Origin: Arthrobacter sp. Soil782
Lineage (GTDB): Bacteria; Actinomycetota; Actinomycetes; Actinomycetales; Micrococcaceae
Length of the DNA: 64,000 nucleotides
Reading direction: 5' to 3'
Assembly (NCBI RefSeq): GCF_001428435.1
Contig: NZ_LMSO01000007.1
Span: forward strand, 248,001-312,000
Part shown: positions 22,006 to 30,592 of the stretch, piece by piece
Numbering within the stretch: position 1 is the first letter of the stretch
Layout of the letters: every line of letters begins with the position of its first letter
The notes under the pieces: model-generated
The model's database searches: none
Told to the model about the DNA's origin: nothing
The model's input: only the letters and a program-made list of their open reading frames with translations
Program-made: the position numbers and the translations under genes

Positions 22006-23772
22006 ATGCCGGAACAGGGCGGCACCGGCAGTAGGTCATTCACTGAGATCCGGGTCCACGGCATTGGGGACCATGAGTACTACACCAGTCTCGGGCTGCC
22101 CGTTCAGAAGCCGCTGAATGCGTGGGTCCAGGTTGCCACGCCGCCTCCGCTGCCGGACCACCGGCTGCGCATCGTCAACTGGTCGCGTTCCCGCCGGAAA
22201 CAAACGGGCTTCCTGTGGTATCTCGCGTTCCCTTTCACGTTGGCGAACGTGGCCGGACGGATGGAACCGGTTAGTGCCGGTGCTGCGCCGGCCGTGCTTC
22301 TGCGAACACTCGTCGGGGTAATCGCAGTAACTCTCACGTTGTCGCAGCTTGCCTGGCTGATCGTGCTCTGCGAGACGGTCCTGCGCTACGTGAGCCTTCC
22401 GCCGTCTACACTGCGAACCGTACCGCTGATCGCTGCCGGCCTGCTCACCGCGTGGTTGACGCACCGGTACCGGACCGTGGTGATGGCGCAGTCTGAGCAA
22501 CATCGCCGCCATCTACTGCCGCTGGCTCACGCGGCAGTGGTGGGCTGCAGCGGTGTCCTGCTGAGCGTCGCGCCGCCGGCCCAGCTTCTCCACCCGGGAT
22601 GGCCCTCCACCCCCATACCGGGGGGTGCCTCGCGGCTCGACGCGATGGCCCTGTGGATAGCACTCAGTATCGCCATCGGGTTTCTCGTGGCTCTGGTGCT
22701 GGCCATCCGCAGCAACGCCGGTTTTCACAACGGCAGCAGTCCCAACGCCCCACTTGCTGCTGCGGGCGTCCTGCTTGCCGTGTCCCTACCCCTCTTGCAC
22801 GGGGTCACTGCGCTCGTCCGCATGCTCGTCGACAACCTGCTCGGTTATATCACCGGCCTGTTTGGCCGGGTTCATGCGCCCCAACCGCATTCCGGCATCC
22901 TGCTTTCCTACGACAATCCGGTCGATCCCGGGGACAGCCGGCTCGATCTCTTCCCGTTCCTCGCGCTTATCGCCGCAGCGGCTGCGCTGGTGGCTACCGC
23001 CGTCGTGCTGGCCATGGAGCGGCGGCTGGGGCTGCCGCCGGTGACCGGCGGCAAGGCCGCGCGCGGGCGCTGGTGGCATGATGTCTGTGCAGCGGCACCG
23101 CGACTGCTGCCCGGGATTCTCCCGTTCGCCGTGGTATTGGCACTGATGACGATGACGACGGCGGTTGCCCTCGGCGAGGGCAGGCTCGGCGGTCCGTGGC
23201 TGGCTCTGGCTATCCTGCTGCTGCAGATCGCCGGGGCGGTGGTGGTGCTGGTGGTCTTGCTCGGGCAGCTCCGGACCCTGCGGGAGGTACTGGGCAAAAT
23301 TGCCGACGTCGCAGGCTTCTGGCCCGTCCGCGACCACCCGCTGGCGGGATCGTCCTACCGGGACGCGGCCGTTGCAGGTATCGCCGAACTGACGAACCGC
23401 CACTCCGGGGGCGAGGTGGTGCTCGTGGCGCACAGCCAGGGATCGGTGCTCTGCGCGTGGCTCGTAGCCCGCTCACGGATGGCGGAAGCGCATCCGCACC
23501 TCGTCACGTCCGGCTCGCCCATCGGGTCCGTGTACGCAGCGTTCTTCCCTCGTACCTTTTCACCGGAACTGCTCGCCGACGTTGCGGACGGCACACGGAC
23601 CTGGACGAATTTCTGGCGGGATACCGACCCCGTCGGGTTTCCCATTCCGCACGCCGCCAACCGTGAACTGCCGGACCCGCGCGCCGATGGAATCGTACGC
23701 AGTCACAGTGACTACTGGACCGAGCCGGGAATTGTGGCGCACGTTGCGGCCCTGGCCGCGCACCATCCCTGA
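22006..23772 (+). CDS. Membrane protein with split alpha/beta-hydrolase motifs
   Basis: 588 residues, family not recognised by name. The first 25 residues contain EIRVHGIGDHEYY, a pattern resembling the first strand and oxyanion loop of lipases. About eight hydrophobic segments follow (roughly residues 90-120, 130-150, 165-190, 215-235, 245-270, 315-340, 365-390 and 395-425). The C-terminal 170 residues then hold VVLVAHSQGSVLCAW with nucleophile-type Ser477, an Asp candidate at 539 or 541 (RDTDPVGFP) and a His candidate at 567 (RSHSDYW). This reads as a hydrolase fold interrupted by a membrane block. It starts 3 bases after uvrB with no ribosome site, so it is probably co-transcribed. The substrate is unknown. 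Confidence 0.75.
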   Translation: MPEQGGTGSRSFTEIRVHGIGDHEYYTSLGLPVQKPLNAWVQVATPPPLPDHRLRIVNWSRSRRKQTGFLWYLAFPFTLANVAGRMEPVSAGAAPAVLLRTLVGVIAVTLTLSQLAWLIVLCETVLRYVSLPPSTLRTVPLIAAGLLTAWLTHRYRTVVMAQSEQHRRHLLPLAHAAVVGCSGVLLSVAPPAQLLHPGWPSTPIPGGASRLDAMALWIALSIAIGFLVALVLAIRSNAGFHNGSSPNAPLAAAGVLLAVSLPLLHGVTALVRMLVDNLLGYITGLFGRVHAPQPHSGILLSYDNPVDPGDSRLDLFPFLALIAAAAALVATAVVLAMERRLGLPPVTGGKAARGRWWHDVCAAAPRLLPGILPFAVVLALMTMTTAVALGEGRLGGPWLALAILLLQIAGAVVVLVVLLGQLRTLREVLGKIADVAGFWPVRDHPLAGSSYRDAAVAGIAELTNRHSGGEVVLVAHSQGSVLCAWLVARSRMAEAHPHLVTSGSPIGSVYAAFFPRTFSPELLADVADGTRTWTNFWRDTDPVGFPIPHAANRELPDPRADGIVRSHSDYWTEPGIVAHVAALAAHHP

Positions 23773-23808
23773 GGCACTCCACGTTTCCCCTTCCGTTCCG
23801 AACGCGGG

Positions 23809-23814
23809 TACGAT
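23809..23814 (+). promoter_or_regulatory. Probable terC promoter -10
   Basis: TACGAT predicts transcription from about 23821, exactly where the riboswitch-like leader begins. No convincing -35 is visible. Confidence 0.45.
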
Positions 23815-23820
23815 GGAAGG

Positions 23821-23930
23821 AACGTAGGGGAGTATCCTTTCGCGCTACGAACGTCAACACGCAGGCCGACGACGGCCGGCCGGGCGTAGCGGTCGCACAC
23901 TTGGTTGCGACGGAGAGACTTGCGAAATTC
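23821..23930 (+). promoter_or_regulatory. yybP-ykoY-like (manganese) riboswitch leader of terC
   Basis: Shows the conserved pieces of the yybP-ykoY class: GGGGAGTAT (23827-23835), CGTCAACACG (23852-23861) and a later AGAGACTT. A 7-bp helix CGCTACG/CGTAGCG (23843-23849 with 23885-23891) encloses the CGTC segment and a GC-rich hairpin. A second hairpin GTCGCA/TGCGAC (23892-23897 with 23906-23911) follows. This class binds Mn2+ and often precedes TerC-family genes, which supports the call. The mechanism (transcriptional or translational) is not clear. Confidence 0.72.
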
Positions 23931-23955
23931 CGTTGTACCTTTGAAAGGGTCCCTT

Positions 23956-24990
23956 GTGCTTGAACTGCCCCTTGCCTTTGAAATAGGCACCTTTGTCGTC
24001 CTGGGAGTAATCCTCCTGCTGGACCTTCTGCTGGTCGTGAAGCGTCCGCACGAGCCCTCCATGAAGGAAGCCGGCCTCTGGGTTGCGTTCTATGTGGGAC
24101 TTGCACTGGTCTTTGCGGCCGTCATGTTTGCTGTCACAGGCCCTGAATACGGAGGTCAATTCGTCGCAGGCTGGGTAACCGAGTACAGCCTGAGCATCGA
24201 TAACCTCTTCGTCTTCATCATCATCATGGCGAGGTTCTCCGTACCGAGGAAATACCAGCAGGAAGTGCTGATGGTGGGCATCATCATCGCGCTGATCCTG
24301 CGTGGAATTTTCATTCTGCTCGGCGCTGCGCTGATCAGCAACTTCTCCTGGATCTTCTACATCTTCGGTGCCTTCCTCCTATGGACCGCCTACCACCAGG
24401 CAAAGGATTCGGGCGAGGAGGAAGAGGACAAAGAGAACAAGCTCATCACCAAGCTGCGCGGTGTGCTTCCCATGTCCGAGCACTACGACGGCGGCAAGAT
24501 CCGCACCGTGGTGAACGGCAAGAAGGTCTTTACCCCGATGCTGATCGTGTTCATCACGATCGGACTGACAGACCTGCTGTTCGCGGTCGACTCCATCCCA
24601 GCCATTTTCGGACTCACCGAAAGCGCCTTCATCGTGTTCACAGCGAACCTCTTTGCGCTGATGGGGCTGCGCCAGCTCTACTTCCTGCTGGGCGGTCTTA
24701 TGACCCGGCTGGTCTTCCTCAAGCACGCGCTCTCGATCATCCTTGCCTTCATCGGCGTGAAATTGATCCTGCACGCGATGCATGAAAATGAACTGCCGTT
24801 CATCAACGGCGGCCAGCACATTGAATGGGCTCCCGTGATTCCGACGTTCGTTTCACTGGCATTCATTGTCGCGACAATCGTCATCGCCGTCGTTGCGAGC
24901 CTGCTGAGCCCGGCCGGCAAGCGCGCAAAGCTCGACGCTGAACTCGCTGCCGACGCCGAGCGGGCGCGCACCGGCGGTCCGGAGTCCTGA
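23956..24990 (+). CDS. TerC-family membrane protein (probable metal exporter)
   Basis: 344 residues from GTG 23956 (VLELPLAFEIG), preceded by GAAAGGG. It has about nine hydrophobic segments and the family core SLSIDNLFVFIIIM, followed later by LTDLLFAVDSIPAIFGLT, whose acidic residues in the membrane are the conserved TerC features. A charged cytoplasmic loop (DSGEEEEDKENK) separates the halves. TerC/Alx proteins are linked to tellurite resistance and manganese efflux; the Mn-type riboswitch in front favours manganese homeostasis. Confidence 0.92.
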   Translation: MLELPLAFEIGTFVVLGVILLLDLLLVVKRPHEPSMKEAGLWVAFYVGLALVFAAVMFAVTGPEYGGQFVAGWVTEYSLSIDNLFVFIIIMARFSVPRKYQQEVLMVGIIIALILRGIFILLGAALISNFSWIFYIFGAFLLWTAYHQAKDSGEEEEDKENKLITKLRGVLPMSEHYDGGKIRTVVNGKKVFTPMLIVFITIGLTDLLFAVDSIPAIFGLTESAFIVFTANLFALMGLRQLYFLLGGLMTRLVFLKHALSIILAFIGVKLILHAMHENELPFINGGQHIEWAPVIPTFVSLAFIVATIVIAVVASLLSPAGKRAKLDAELAADAERARTGGPES

Positions 24991-25028
24991 ACGCGGCTTA
25001 ACAACAGCGCGGCTGAGTAGCAGCGCGA

Positions 25029-25063
25029 AAGGCGCCGGTCCTGCTGTGCAGGACCGGCGCCTT
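25029..25063. terminator. Bidirectional terminator between terC and hydrolase gene
   Basis: Perfect 16-bp stem (25029-25044 with 25048-25063, AAGGCGCCGGTCCTGC) and a 3-nt loop, between convergent genes. Confidence 0.87.
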
Positions 25064-25080
25064 CGGCGTTGAAGGAGACT

Positions 25081-26388
25081 CTAGGCCGTGCGGGTCATCG
25101 CGAGCAGGCGCGAGAAGATGGCATCGCCGTCGTCGGAAATTCCGTCGTGGTGGAAGTCAGCGGTCTCCCACACCTGCAGGCCCCGGACCGAGACTGCTGT
25201 CTCAAGGGATAAGTCCCGGTCCACGTAGATGTCGTCGGTATAGACTGCTGCGGCAGCGGGAACGGTATTGGCGGCCAGCCGCTGCACGTCGTACAGCGGG
25301 CCCCAATCGTCCACAGCGGCGATCAGCTCAGCCGTTTCCTTCAGCGGAACCAGTGAAGGGTCCTCATCGAAGTACCAGGGGTAGACCATCTCTCCGGTGA
25401 GCAGTGGGTCAGGGGCATCGGGTGCAAACTCGGGAAATTGCTCCAGCACGCGCAGGGCAGCCCAGTTGGAGGCCTGTCCCTGACAGTAGATGGATTCGTG
25501 GAGGAGCGCATAGAGCGGATTCGAGCGCCTGCTCACGACCGCCGGGAGCTGGTCCAGGAAGACGGGGGAGAGGCGATCCGCGCCGGAAGCATCAGCGAAG
25601 GCATCCTCCAGCAAATAGTGCAGCGCATCGACCCGCGTGTTACCACCCAGGAATGAGCCGACCATCTGGAAACGTTGCGGAGTCAGGCGCTCACCGGTGG
25701 GCAGGAACTCCTCCACCCGATCCAGGTGCCGCATAATGCGCGTGACGGCTGCCCTGTCCTCGGGGTAGCGGGTGAAGTATTCGGCATTGCGCGCCGCCAC
25801 CCGCCTGAAAGTTGAGCGGTAGACGCCCTCCGGAGGCCCTGCAAGGGGCGCCAGCCCGCCGGTGATCAGGGCACGGTCCATTCCCTCGGGCGCCAGGGAA
25901 AGGTAGGAGAGTGTGCAGAATCCGCCGAAGCTTTGCCCGAACACTGTCCACGGCGCCGAGCCCAGCGCGGCACGCATCAGCTCAGCGTCGGCGACGATGG
26001 AATCAGCACGGAAATGCCGCAGGTACGCGGCCTGCTCAGCGGGGCTGCCACGTTGCGGCAGGGTCACCGAATCGGCCGGCGTGGAGAAGCCCGTACCCCG
26101 CTGGTCCAGCATCAGGATCCGGAAGTCCCTGGCGGCTGCCTTCATCCAACCGGACAGCTGCGTGGTGCGGTTGCCGCGCACACCGGGCCCGCCCTGCAGG
26201 AACAACAGCCAGGGAAGCCGGGCAGCGTCGGCGTCGGAGTGGTCCGTGGAACTGTATTCCCGGGCGAAGAGGGAGATGTGCTCTCCAGCTGGATCCTTGT
26301 GGTCGAGCGGAACCCGGAAACGGTGGGCGGTGCTTCGGACACCGCGCATTACGTGCGTCGGTCCGGTGTGGTGCGCCGCGGAGCTCAC
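25081..26388 (-). CDS. Proline-iminopeptidase-like alpha/beta hydrolase (S33)
   Basis: 435 residues from GTG 26388, whose start overlaps the stop of the GNAT gene as GTGA. It has the oxyanion motif QGGPG (about residues 65-69), the S33 strand DQRGTGFS and nucleophile elbow GQSFGG with Ser near 153. Proline iminopeptidases cut N-terminal proline from peptides; the long form with a large cap domain resembles actinobacterial prolyl aminopeptidases. Peptide specificity is inferred. It is co-transcribed with the acetyltransferase upstream. Confidence 0.87.
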   Translation of the reverse strand: MSSAAHHTGPTHVMRGVRSTAHRFRVPLDHKDPAGEHISLFAREYSSTDHSDADAARLPWLLFLQGGPGVRGNRTTQLSGWMKAAARDFRILMLDQRGTGFSTPADSVTLPQRGSPAEQAAYLRHFRADSIVADAELMRAALGSAPWTVFGQSFGGFCTLSYLSLAPEGMDRALITGGLAPLAGPPEGVYRSTFRRVAARNAEYFTRYPEDRAAVTRIMRHLDRVEEFLPTGERLTPQRFQMVGSFLGGNTRVDALHYLLEDAFADASGADRLSPVFLDQLPAVVSRRSNPLYALLHESIYCQGQASNWAALRVLEQFPEFAPDAPDPLLTGEMVYPWYFDEDPSLVPLKETAELIAAVDDWGPLYDVQRLAANTVPAAAAVYTDDIYVDRDLSLETAVSVRGLQVWETADFHHDGISDDGDAIFSRLLAMTRTA

Positions 26389-26867
26389 GCGCCGGTTCCA
26401 GCGAAGGCGGCCAGCGGTGCTCCTGTCAGCCTGAAGGTTGACCACTCGTCCTGCGCCTGGGCACCGAGGCTCCGGTAGAACTGAATGGACGGTTCATTCC
26501 AGTTGAGCACTGACCATTCCACCCGGGCATAGCCCCGTTCGGCAGCGATGCCCGCGAGCGTCTGGAGCAGTGCTTTCCCGTAACCGGAACCCCGGGCTTC
26601 CGGGCGAACATAAAGGTCCTCGAGGTAGATGCCGTGGACGCCCTCCCACGTGGAGTAATTCAGGAACCAGAGAGCGAATCCCTGAACACCGCCGTCGTCC
26701 TCAGCGATATGGGCGAAGATACGCGGGTTGGGACCGAAGAGGGCTTCCTCGAGCCCTTCCACCGTGTTGCGCACGGCGTCCGGTTCCTTTTCATAGACCG
26801 CGAGGTCGTGGATCAGTTGCAGGATGGTGGGCACGTCGTCCCGGCGTGCTTCGCGGATGGGAGTCAT
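26385..26867 (-). CDS. GNAT N-acetyltransferase (diamine-acetyltransferase-like)
   Basis: 160 residues. The acetyl-CoA motif LEDLYVRPEARGSGYGKALL is clear, and the C-terminal strand pattern EWSVLNWNEPSIQFYRSLGA fits spermidine/spermine-type acetyltransferases. The substrate is uncertain. It is the first gene of a two-gene unit with the S33 hydrolase (4-base overlap) and starts 20 bases after the helicase stop. Confidence 0.87.
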   Translation of the reverse strand: MTPIREARRDDVPTILQLIHDLAVYEKEPDAVRNTVEGLEEALFGPNPRIFAHIAEDDGGVQGFALWFLNYSTWEGVHGIYLEDLYVRPEARGSGYGKALLQTLAGIAAERGYARVEWSVLNWNEPSIQFYRSLGAQAQDEWSTFRLTGAPLAAFAGTGA

Positions 26868-26887
26868 GGTTCACAAGCCTAGTAGGA

Positions 26888-29422
26888 TCAGGGACCGCCA
26901 ACGGACGTGATGACGAGAACGGGGAAGCCGGCGTCGTCGGAGGCTGCCAGATCCACCACCGCGTTGATGCCCCAGTCCTGGTCTCCGGACGGGTCCTTGA
27001 AAATCTGCCGTACTTCCCAGCGGTCAGGAAGCTGCTTGATGATGAGCAGCGCCGGACCGCGTGCGTTCGGGCCGTCGTCAATGTCATCATGGGCGTCGAA
27101 GTATCCGTCCATGGCCTCAGCCCAGCGCGCCGCGTCCCAGCCCGATGACTCGTCCAGCCGGCCGAGTGCTTCCTCATCCTCGTCAGCGAACAGCTGAACG
27201 CGCTGGAACATCTCGTTGCGCACCATTACCCGGAATGCACGCTCATTCGACGTGACAGAATCCGGCTCCGGCGGCAGATCGACAGTTCCGGTATCGGACG
27301 AGGCAGCGCCGGCCGCCAACTGCTCCCATTCGTCAAGCAGGCTCGAGTCCACCTGACGGATCATTTCGCCGAGCCATTCGATGATGTCGGTCAGGTCCTC
27401 CCGGAGGGCGTCCCGCGGGACGGTCTGGCGCAGGGCCTTGAAGCAGTCGGCAAGGTATCGCAGGAGGATCCCCTCCGATCGCGCGAGGGAGTAGAACGCA
27501 ACGTACTCACCGAAATTCATGGCCCGCTCGTACATATCCCGCACCACGGATTTGGGCGTGAGCTCGAAATCGCCGAGCCATGGAGCACCTGAACGGTAGG
27601 TGTCGAAGGCGTGCTGCAGGAGCTCAGCCAGCGGCTGTGGATACGAAATCTCCTCAAGCCGGGCCATCCGCTGGTCGTAGTCGAGGCCGTCCGCCTTCAT
27701 GGCGGCGACAGCTTCGCCGCGTGCCTTCTTTTCCTGGGCGCTGAGTACCTGTCGCGGCTTTTCGAGGGTGGCTTCGATCACGGAGACGACGTCAAGCGCA
27801 TAGGCGGGACTCTCCGGGTCGAGGAGCTCAAGACTTGCGAGCGCGAACGGGGACAGCGGCTGATTCAGTGCGAAGTTGGCCTGCAGGTGGACCCGCAGCC
27901 GCACCGTTCTGCCTTCCTCATCCGGTTCGGCCAGCCGCTCAACGATACCCGCGGTCACCAGCTCCCGATAGATGCTGATTGCCCGCCGGAGGTGGGCGAA
28001 CTGCCGCGCCTGCGGTTCGTGGTTGTTCCGCAGCAGGTTCTGGACGGCATGGAGGGGATCGCCGGGGCGTTCAAGCAGGTTGAGCAGCATCGAGTGGCTG
28101 ACGGCAAAGCTGGAGGCCAGCGGCTCCGGAGTGCCCTCGACCAGGCGGTCGTAGGTGGGTTTGCCCCAGGACACGAACCCCTGCGGCGGCTTCTTGCGCA
28201 CCACTTGCCGCAGCTTTTTCTGGTCGTCACCGAACTTCGTGACCGCCTTCGCCATGGCTTTGGTGTTCTCCACGACGTGATCCGGCGCCTGAACCACCAC
28301 CGTGCCGGACGTGTCGTAGCCGGCACGCCCCGCCCGGCCGGCGATCTGGTGGAATTCGCGTACGTTGAGTGGTCGGGTGCGGACGCCGTCGTATTTGCTG
28401 AGGGCTGTCAGCATGACGGTTCGGATCGGCACGTTGATGCCCACACCCAGGGTGTCGGTACCGCAGATCACCTTCAGCAGGCCCGCCTGGGCAAGCTGCT
28501 CCACCAGGCGCCGATACTTCGGCAGCATGCCGGCGTGGTGCACGCCGATTCCGTGGCGTACCAGCCGGTTCAGCGTCTTGCCGAATCCGGAAGAGAACCG
28601 GAAGCTGGCAATGAGCGCCGCGATCCTGTCTTTCTCCTCACGCGTGCACACGTTGATGCTCATCAGATTTTGCGCGCGCTCGATGGCTTCCGCCTGGCTG
28701 AAGTGCACTACGTACACGGGGGCCTGGTGGGTTGAGAGTAATTCCTCGAGCGCTTCCTGGAGGGGGTCTTCAGAGTAGTAGAAGTTGAGTGGGATCGGCC
28801 GGTCACCGGAGCTGACAAGAACCGTTGAACGGCCGGTACGTTCCGTCAGGTCTTTTTCAAAGCGCTCGACGTCGCCGAGAGTCGCGGACATCAGGAGGAA
28901 TTGGGCCTGCGGCAGCTCAAGCAGCGACACCTGCCAGGCCCAGCCGCGCTGAGGATCAGCGTAGAAGTGAAACTCGTCCATGACGACGGTGCCGACATCG
29001 GCCCTAGCGCCCTCACGCAGGGCGATGTTCGCGAGGATCTCCGCGGTGCAACAGATGATTGGAGCGTCCTGGTTCACTGCGGAATCACCGGTCACCATGC
29101 CGACATTCTCGGCGCCGAAGATGGCGCACAGGGCAAAGAACTTCTCCGAGACCAGCGCCTTGATCGGCGCTGTGTAGTAGCTCCTGCGCCCTTCAGCGAC
29201 AGCGTGGAAATGCGCGGCGACGGCCACCAGCGACTTTCCGGATCCGGTGGGGGTCGCGAGGATTACGTTGTTGCCCGATATGAGCTCAAGAACGGCCTCG
29301 TCCTGTGCGGGATACAGGGTGAGCCCGGTGCTCGCGGACCACGAATGGAAGGCCGTGTACACGGCGTCAGCGTCGGGTGTGCCTGGGCGCTCGATCTGGC
29401 GGAGGTGCTCCTGGATGTTCAT
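26888..29422 (-). CDS. Ski2-like DEAD/DEAH-box helicase with DUF3516
   Basis: 844 residues. Motif I is ATPTGSGKS (56-64), motif II DEFH (149-152), motif III MSATLGD, and motif VI QIAGRAGRAGYD. The DEFH box and the long C-terminal region (about 480-844) match the actinobacterial Ski2/HelY-like group with DUF3516. Likely an RNA helicase active in RNA turnover or remodelling; a DNA role is not excluded. The gene probably heads the minus-strand unit that continues into the GNAT and S33 genes. Confidence 0.9.
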   Translation of the reverse strand: MNIQEHLRQIERPGTPDADAVYTAFHSWSASTGLTLYPAQDEAVLELISGNNVILATPTGSGKSLVAVAAHFHAVAEGRRSYYTAPIKALVSEKFFALCAIFGAENVGMVTGDSAVNQDAPIICCTAEILANIALREGARADVGTVVMDEFHFYADPQRGWAWQVSLLELPQAQFLLMSATLGDVERFEKDLTERTGRSTVLVSSGDRPIPLNFYYSEDPLQEALEELLSTHQAPVYVVHFSQAEAIERAQNLMSINVCTREEKDRIAALIASFRFSSGFGKTLNRLVRHGIGVHHAGMLPKYRRLVEQLAQAGLLKVICGTDTLGVGINVPIRTVMLTALSKYDGVRTRPLNVREFHQIAGRAGRAGYDTSGTVVVQAPDHVVENTKAMAKAVTKFGDDQKKLRQVVRKKPPQGFVSWGKPTYDRLVEGTPEPLASSFAVSHSMLLNLLERPGDPLHAVQNLLRNNHEPQARQFAHLRRAISIYRELVTAGIVERLAEPDEEGRTVRLRVHLQANFALNQPLSPFALASLELLDPESPAYALDVVSVIEATLEKPRQVLSAQEKKARGEAVAAMKADGLDYDQRMARLEEISYPQPLAELLQHAFDTYRSGAPWLGDFELTPKSVVRDMYERAMNFGEYVAFYSLARSEGILLRYLADCFKALRQTVPRDALREDLTDIIEWLGEMIRQVDSSLLDEWEQLAAGAASSDTGTVDLPPEPDSVTSNERAFRVMVRNEMFQRVQLFADEDEEALGRLDESSGWDAARWAEAMDGYFDAHDDIDDGPNARGPALLIIKQLPDRWEVRQIFKDPSGDQDWGINAVVDLAASDDAGFPVLVITSVGGP

Positions 29423-29465
29423 GTCCTCCCAGCCTATCCGTTGAGGCCCGCGATGTGCTTGGCCG

Positions 29466-29883
29466 ATGCGCTGGGACCCCGCACAGTACGGCGCCCTCCC
29501 ACGTGCTGATGCGCAGGCTGGCGGAGTCCGAGCGCTGGAATCAGCAACTGGGCTCTATCCTGAGGCACGACGACGTCGTCAGCCCACCGGAGGACTACCA
29601 CCGGCTCCTGCGCGGGGCCGGTTTGGAGGCCGATATCTGGGAGACCACCTACCAGCATCTGCTCACCGGAGCGGATCCGGTGCTGGAATGGGTGCGCGGC
29701 ACTGGGCTGCGGCCGATTCTCGCAGCCCTTCCGGCTGCTGACGCAGCAGAGTTTGAGCGCACCTACGCCGCAATGCTTTCCGCGGCGTAGGTGCCGGGAC
29801 CGGACGGCGGCACGCTGCTTGCGTTCAGGCGGATCTTCGCTGTGGGCACCAGATCGAGCACTGGCATCTCACCAGCCGCGTGA
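29466..29883 (+). pseudogene. trans-Aconitate 2-methyltransferase, internally deleted
   Basis: The gene begins with an intact-looking Tam start (MRWDPAQYG from ATG 29466), then jumps without spacing, and in the next frame, to the Tam C-terminal half (PSHVLMRRLAES from about 29491, later IWETTYQH and VLEWVRGTGLRP). The whole SAM-binding middle, about 140 residues in the family, is missing. A TAG at 29788-29790 then interrupts the frame; the conserved tail continues beyond it (GGTLLAFRRIFAVGTR) to about 29855, with the next stop at 29883. So there is an internal frameshifting deletion plus a premature stop. The end overlaps the convergent MBL gene. Confidence 0.88.
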
Positions 29884-30507
29884 ACGCCACTGGGCGAGGG
29901 ACGGCCGCTCCGCACCGAGGGTGGTCGGCTTCCCATGACCAGGATGCACGATCGTATCGTCGTCGAACGTGTTGAAGATGCGCTCAACCACGTCGGAGTA
30001 AAGGGACTCGAAACGCTGCGCGTCTCCGCCCGTGTTCCCAACGCCGCCCGGGAAGAGGGAATCGCCGGTGAACAGGTGCACGGGACCGTTCGGGTCCCGG
30101 TACGCCAGCGCGATGGACCCGGGAGTGTGTCCGCGTAGCGAGATTGCTTCCAGGGTGAAGCCGTCAAAGGTGCCCACATCGCCATGGGCGAGTGGGACGT
30201 CGGTGGGGACTGCGATGTCATCAACATCGTCGGCGCCGGCAGCAGTGCGGGCTCCTGTGGCACGTACAACGTCTGCCAGCGCACGCACATGATCCCAGTG
30301 CGAGTGCGTGGTGATGACAAGGGCAAGCTTGGCGGGGACGCCGGTGTCCTGAGCGCCGTCGGCAAGCAGGCGTTCGATGGCCGGAGCGTCGTCGGCAGCG
30401 TCGATGAGAACCTGGGCGCCGGTGGTCTTCGCGGTAATGAGGTAGACGTTGTTGTCCATTTCGCTGACTGAGCAGGAACGGATGGTCACGTCGGTGAGGT
30501 CATACAT
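29869..30507 (-). CDS. MBL-fold metallo-hydrolase (glyoxalase II-like)
   Basis: 212 residues starting MYDLTDVTIR. Metal ligands are clear: HSHWDH at 68-73, then GHTPGS, TGDSLF and a C-terminal PGHG. This matches small hydroxyacylglutathione-hydrolase-like enzymes that use two metal ions to cleave thioesters or similar bonds. The true substrate is unknown, and actinobacteria usually lack glutathione, so mycothiol-type or other thioesters are possible. A gene of this type also lies next to uvrA in mycobacteria. Confidence 0.9.
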   Translation of the reverse strand: MYDLTDVTIRSCSVSEMDNNVYLITAKTTGAQVLIDAADDAPAIERLLADGAQDTGVPAKLALVITTHSHWDHVRALADVVRATGARTAAGADDVDDIAVPTDVPLAHGDVGTFDGFTLEAISLRGHTPGSIALAYRDPNGPVHLFTGDSLFPGGVGNTGGDAQRFESLYSDVVERIFNTFDDDTIVHPGHGKPTTLGAERPSLAQWRSRGW

Positions 30508-30513
30508 GGTCCA

Positions 30514-30519
30514 ACCCTA
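30514..30519 (-). promoter_or_regulatory. -10 box for leaderless MBL gene
   Basis: Minus-strand TAGGGT, then exactly 6 bases, then the ATG at 30507; no ribosome site. Confidence 0.6.
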
Positions 30520-30592
30520 GTACCGATGGTGATGCTGCGGACCGCGTGGCAGAATGTGAGCACCCTTCCACTGTCGTCCAGGAGCGCGCACC

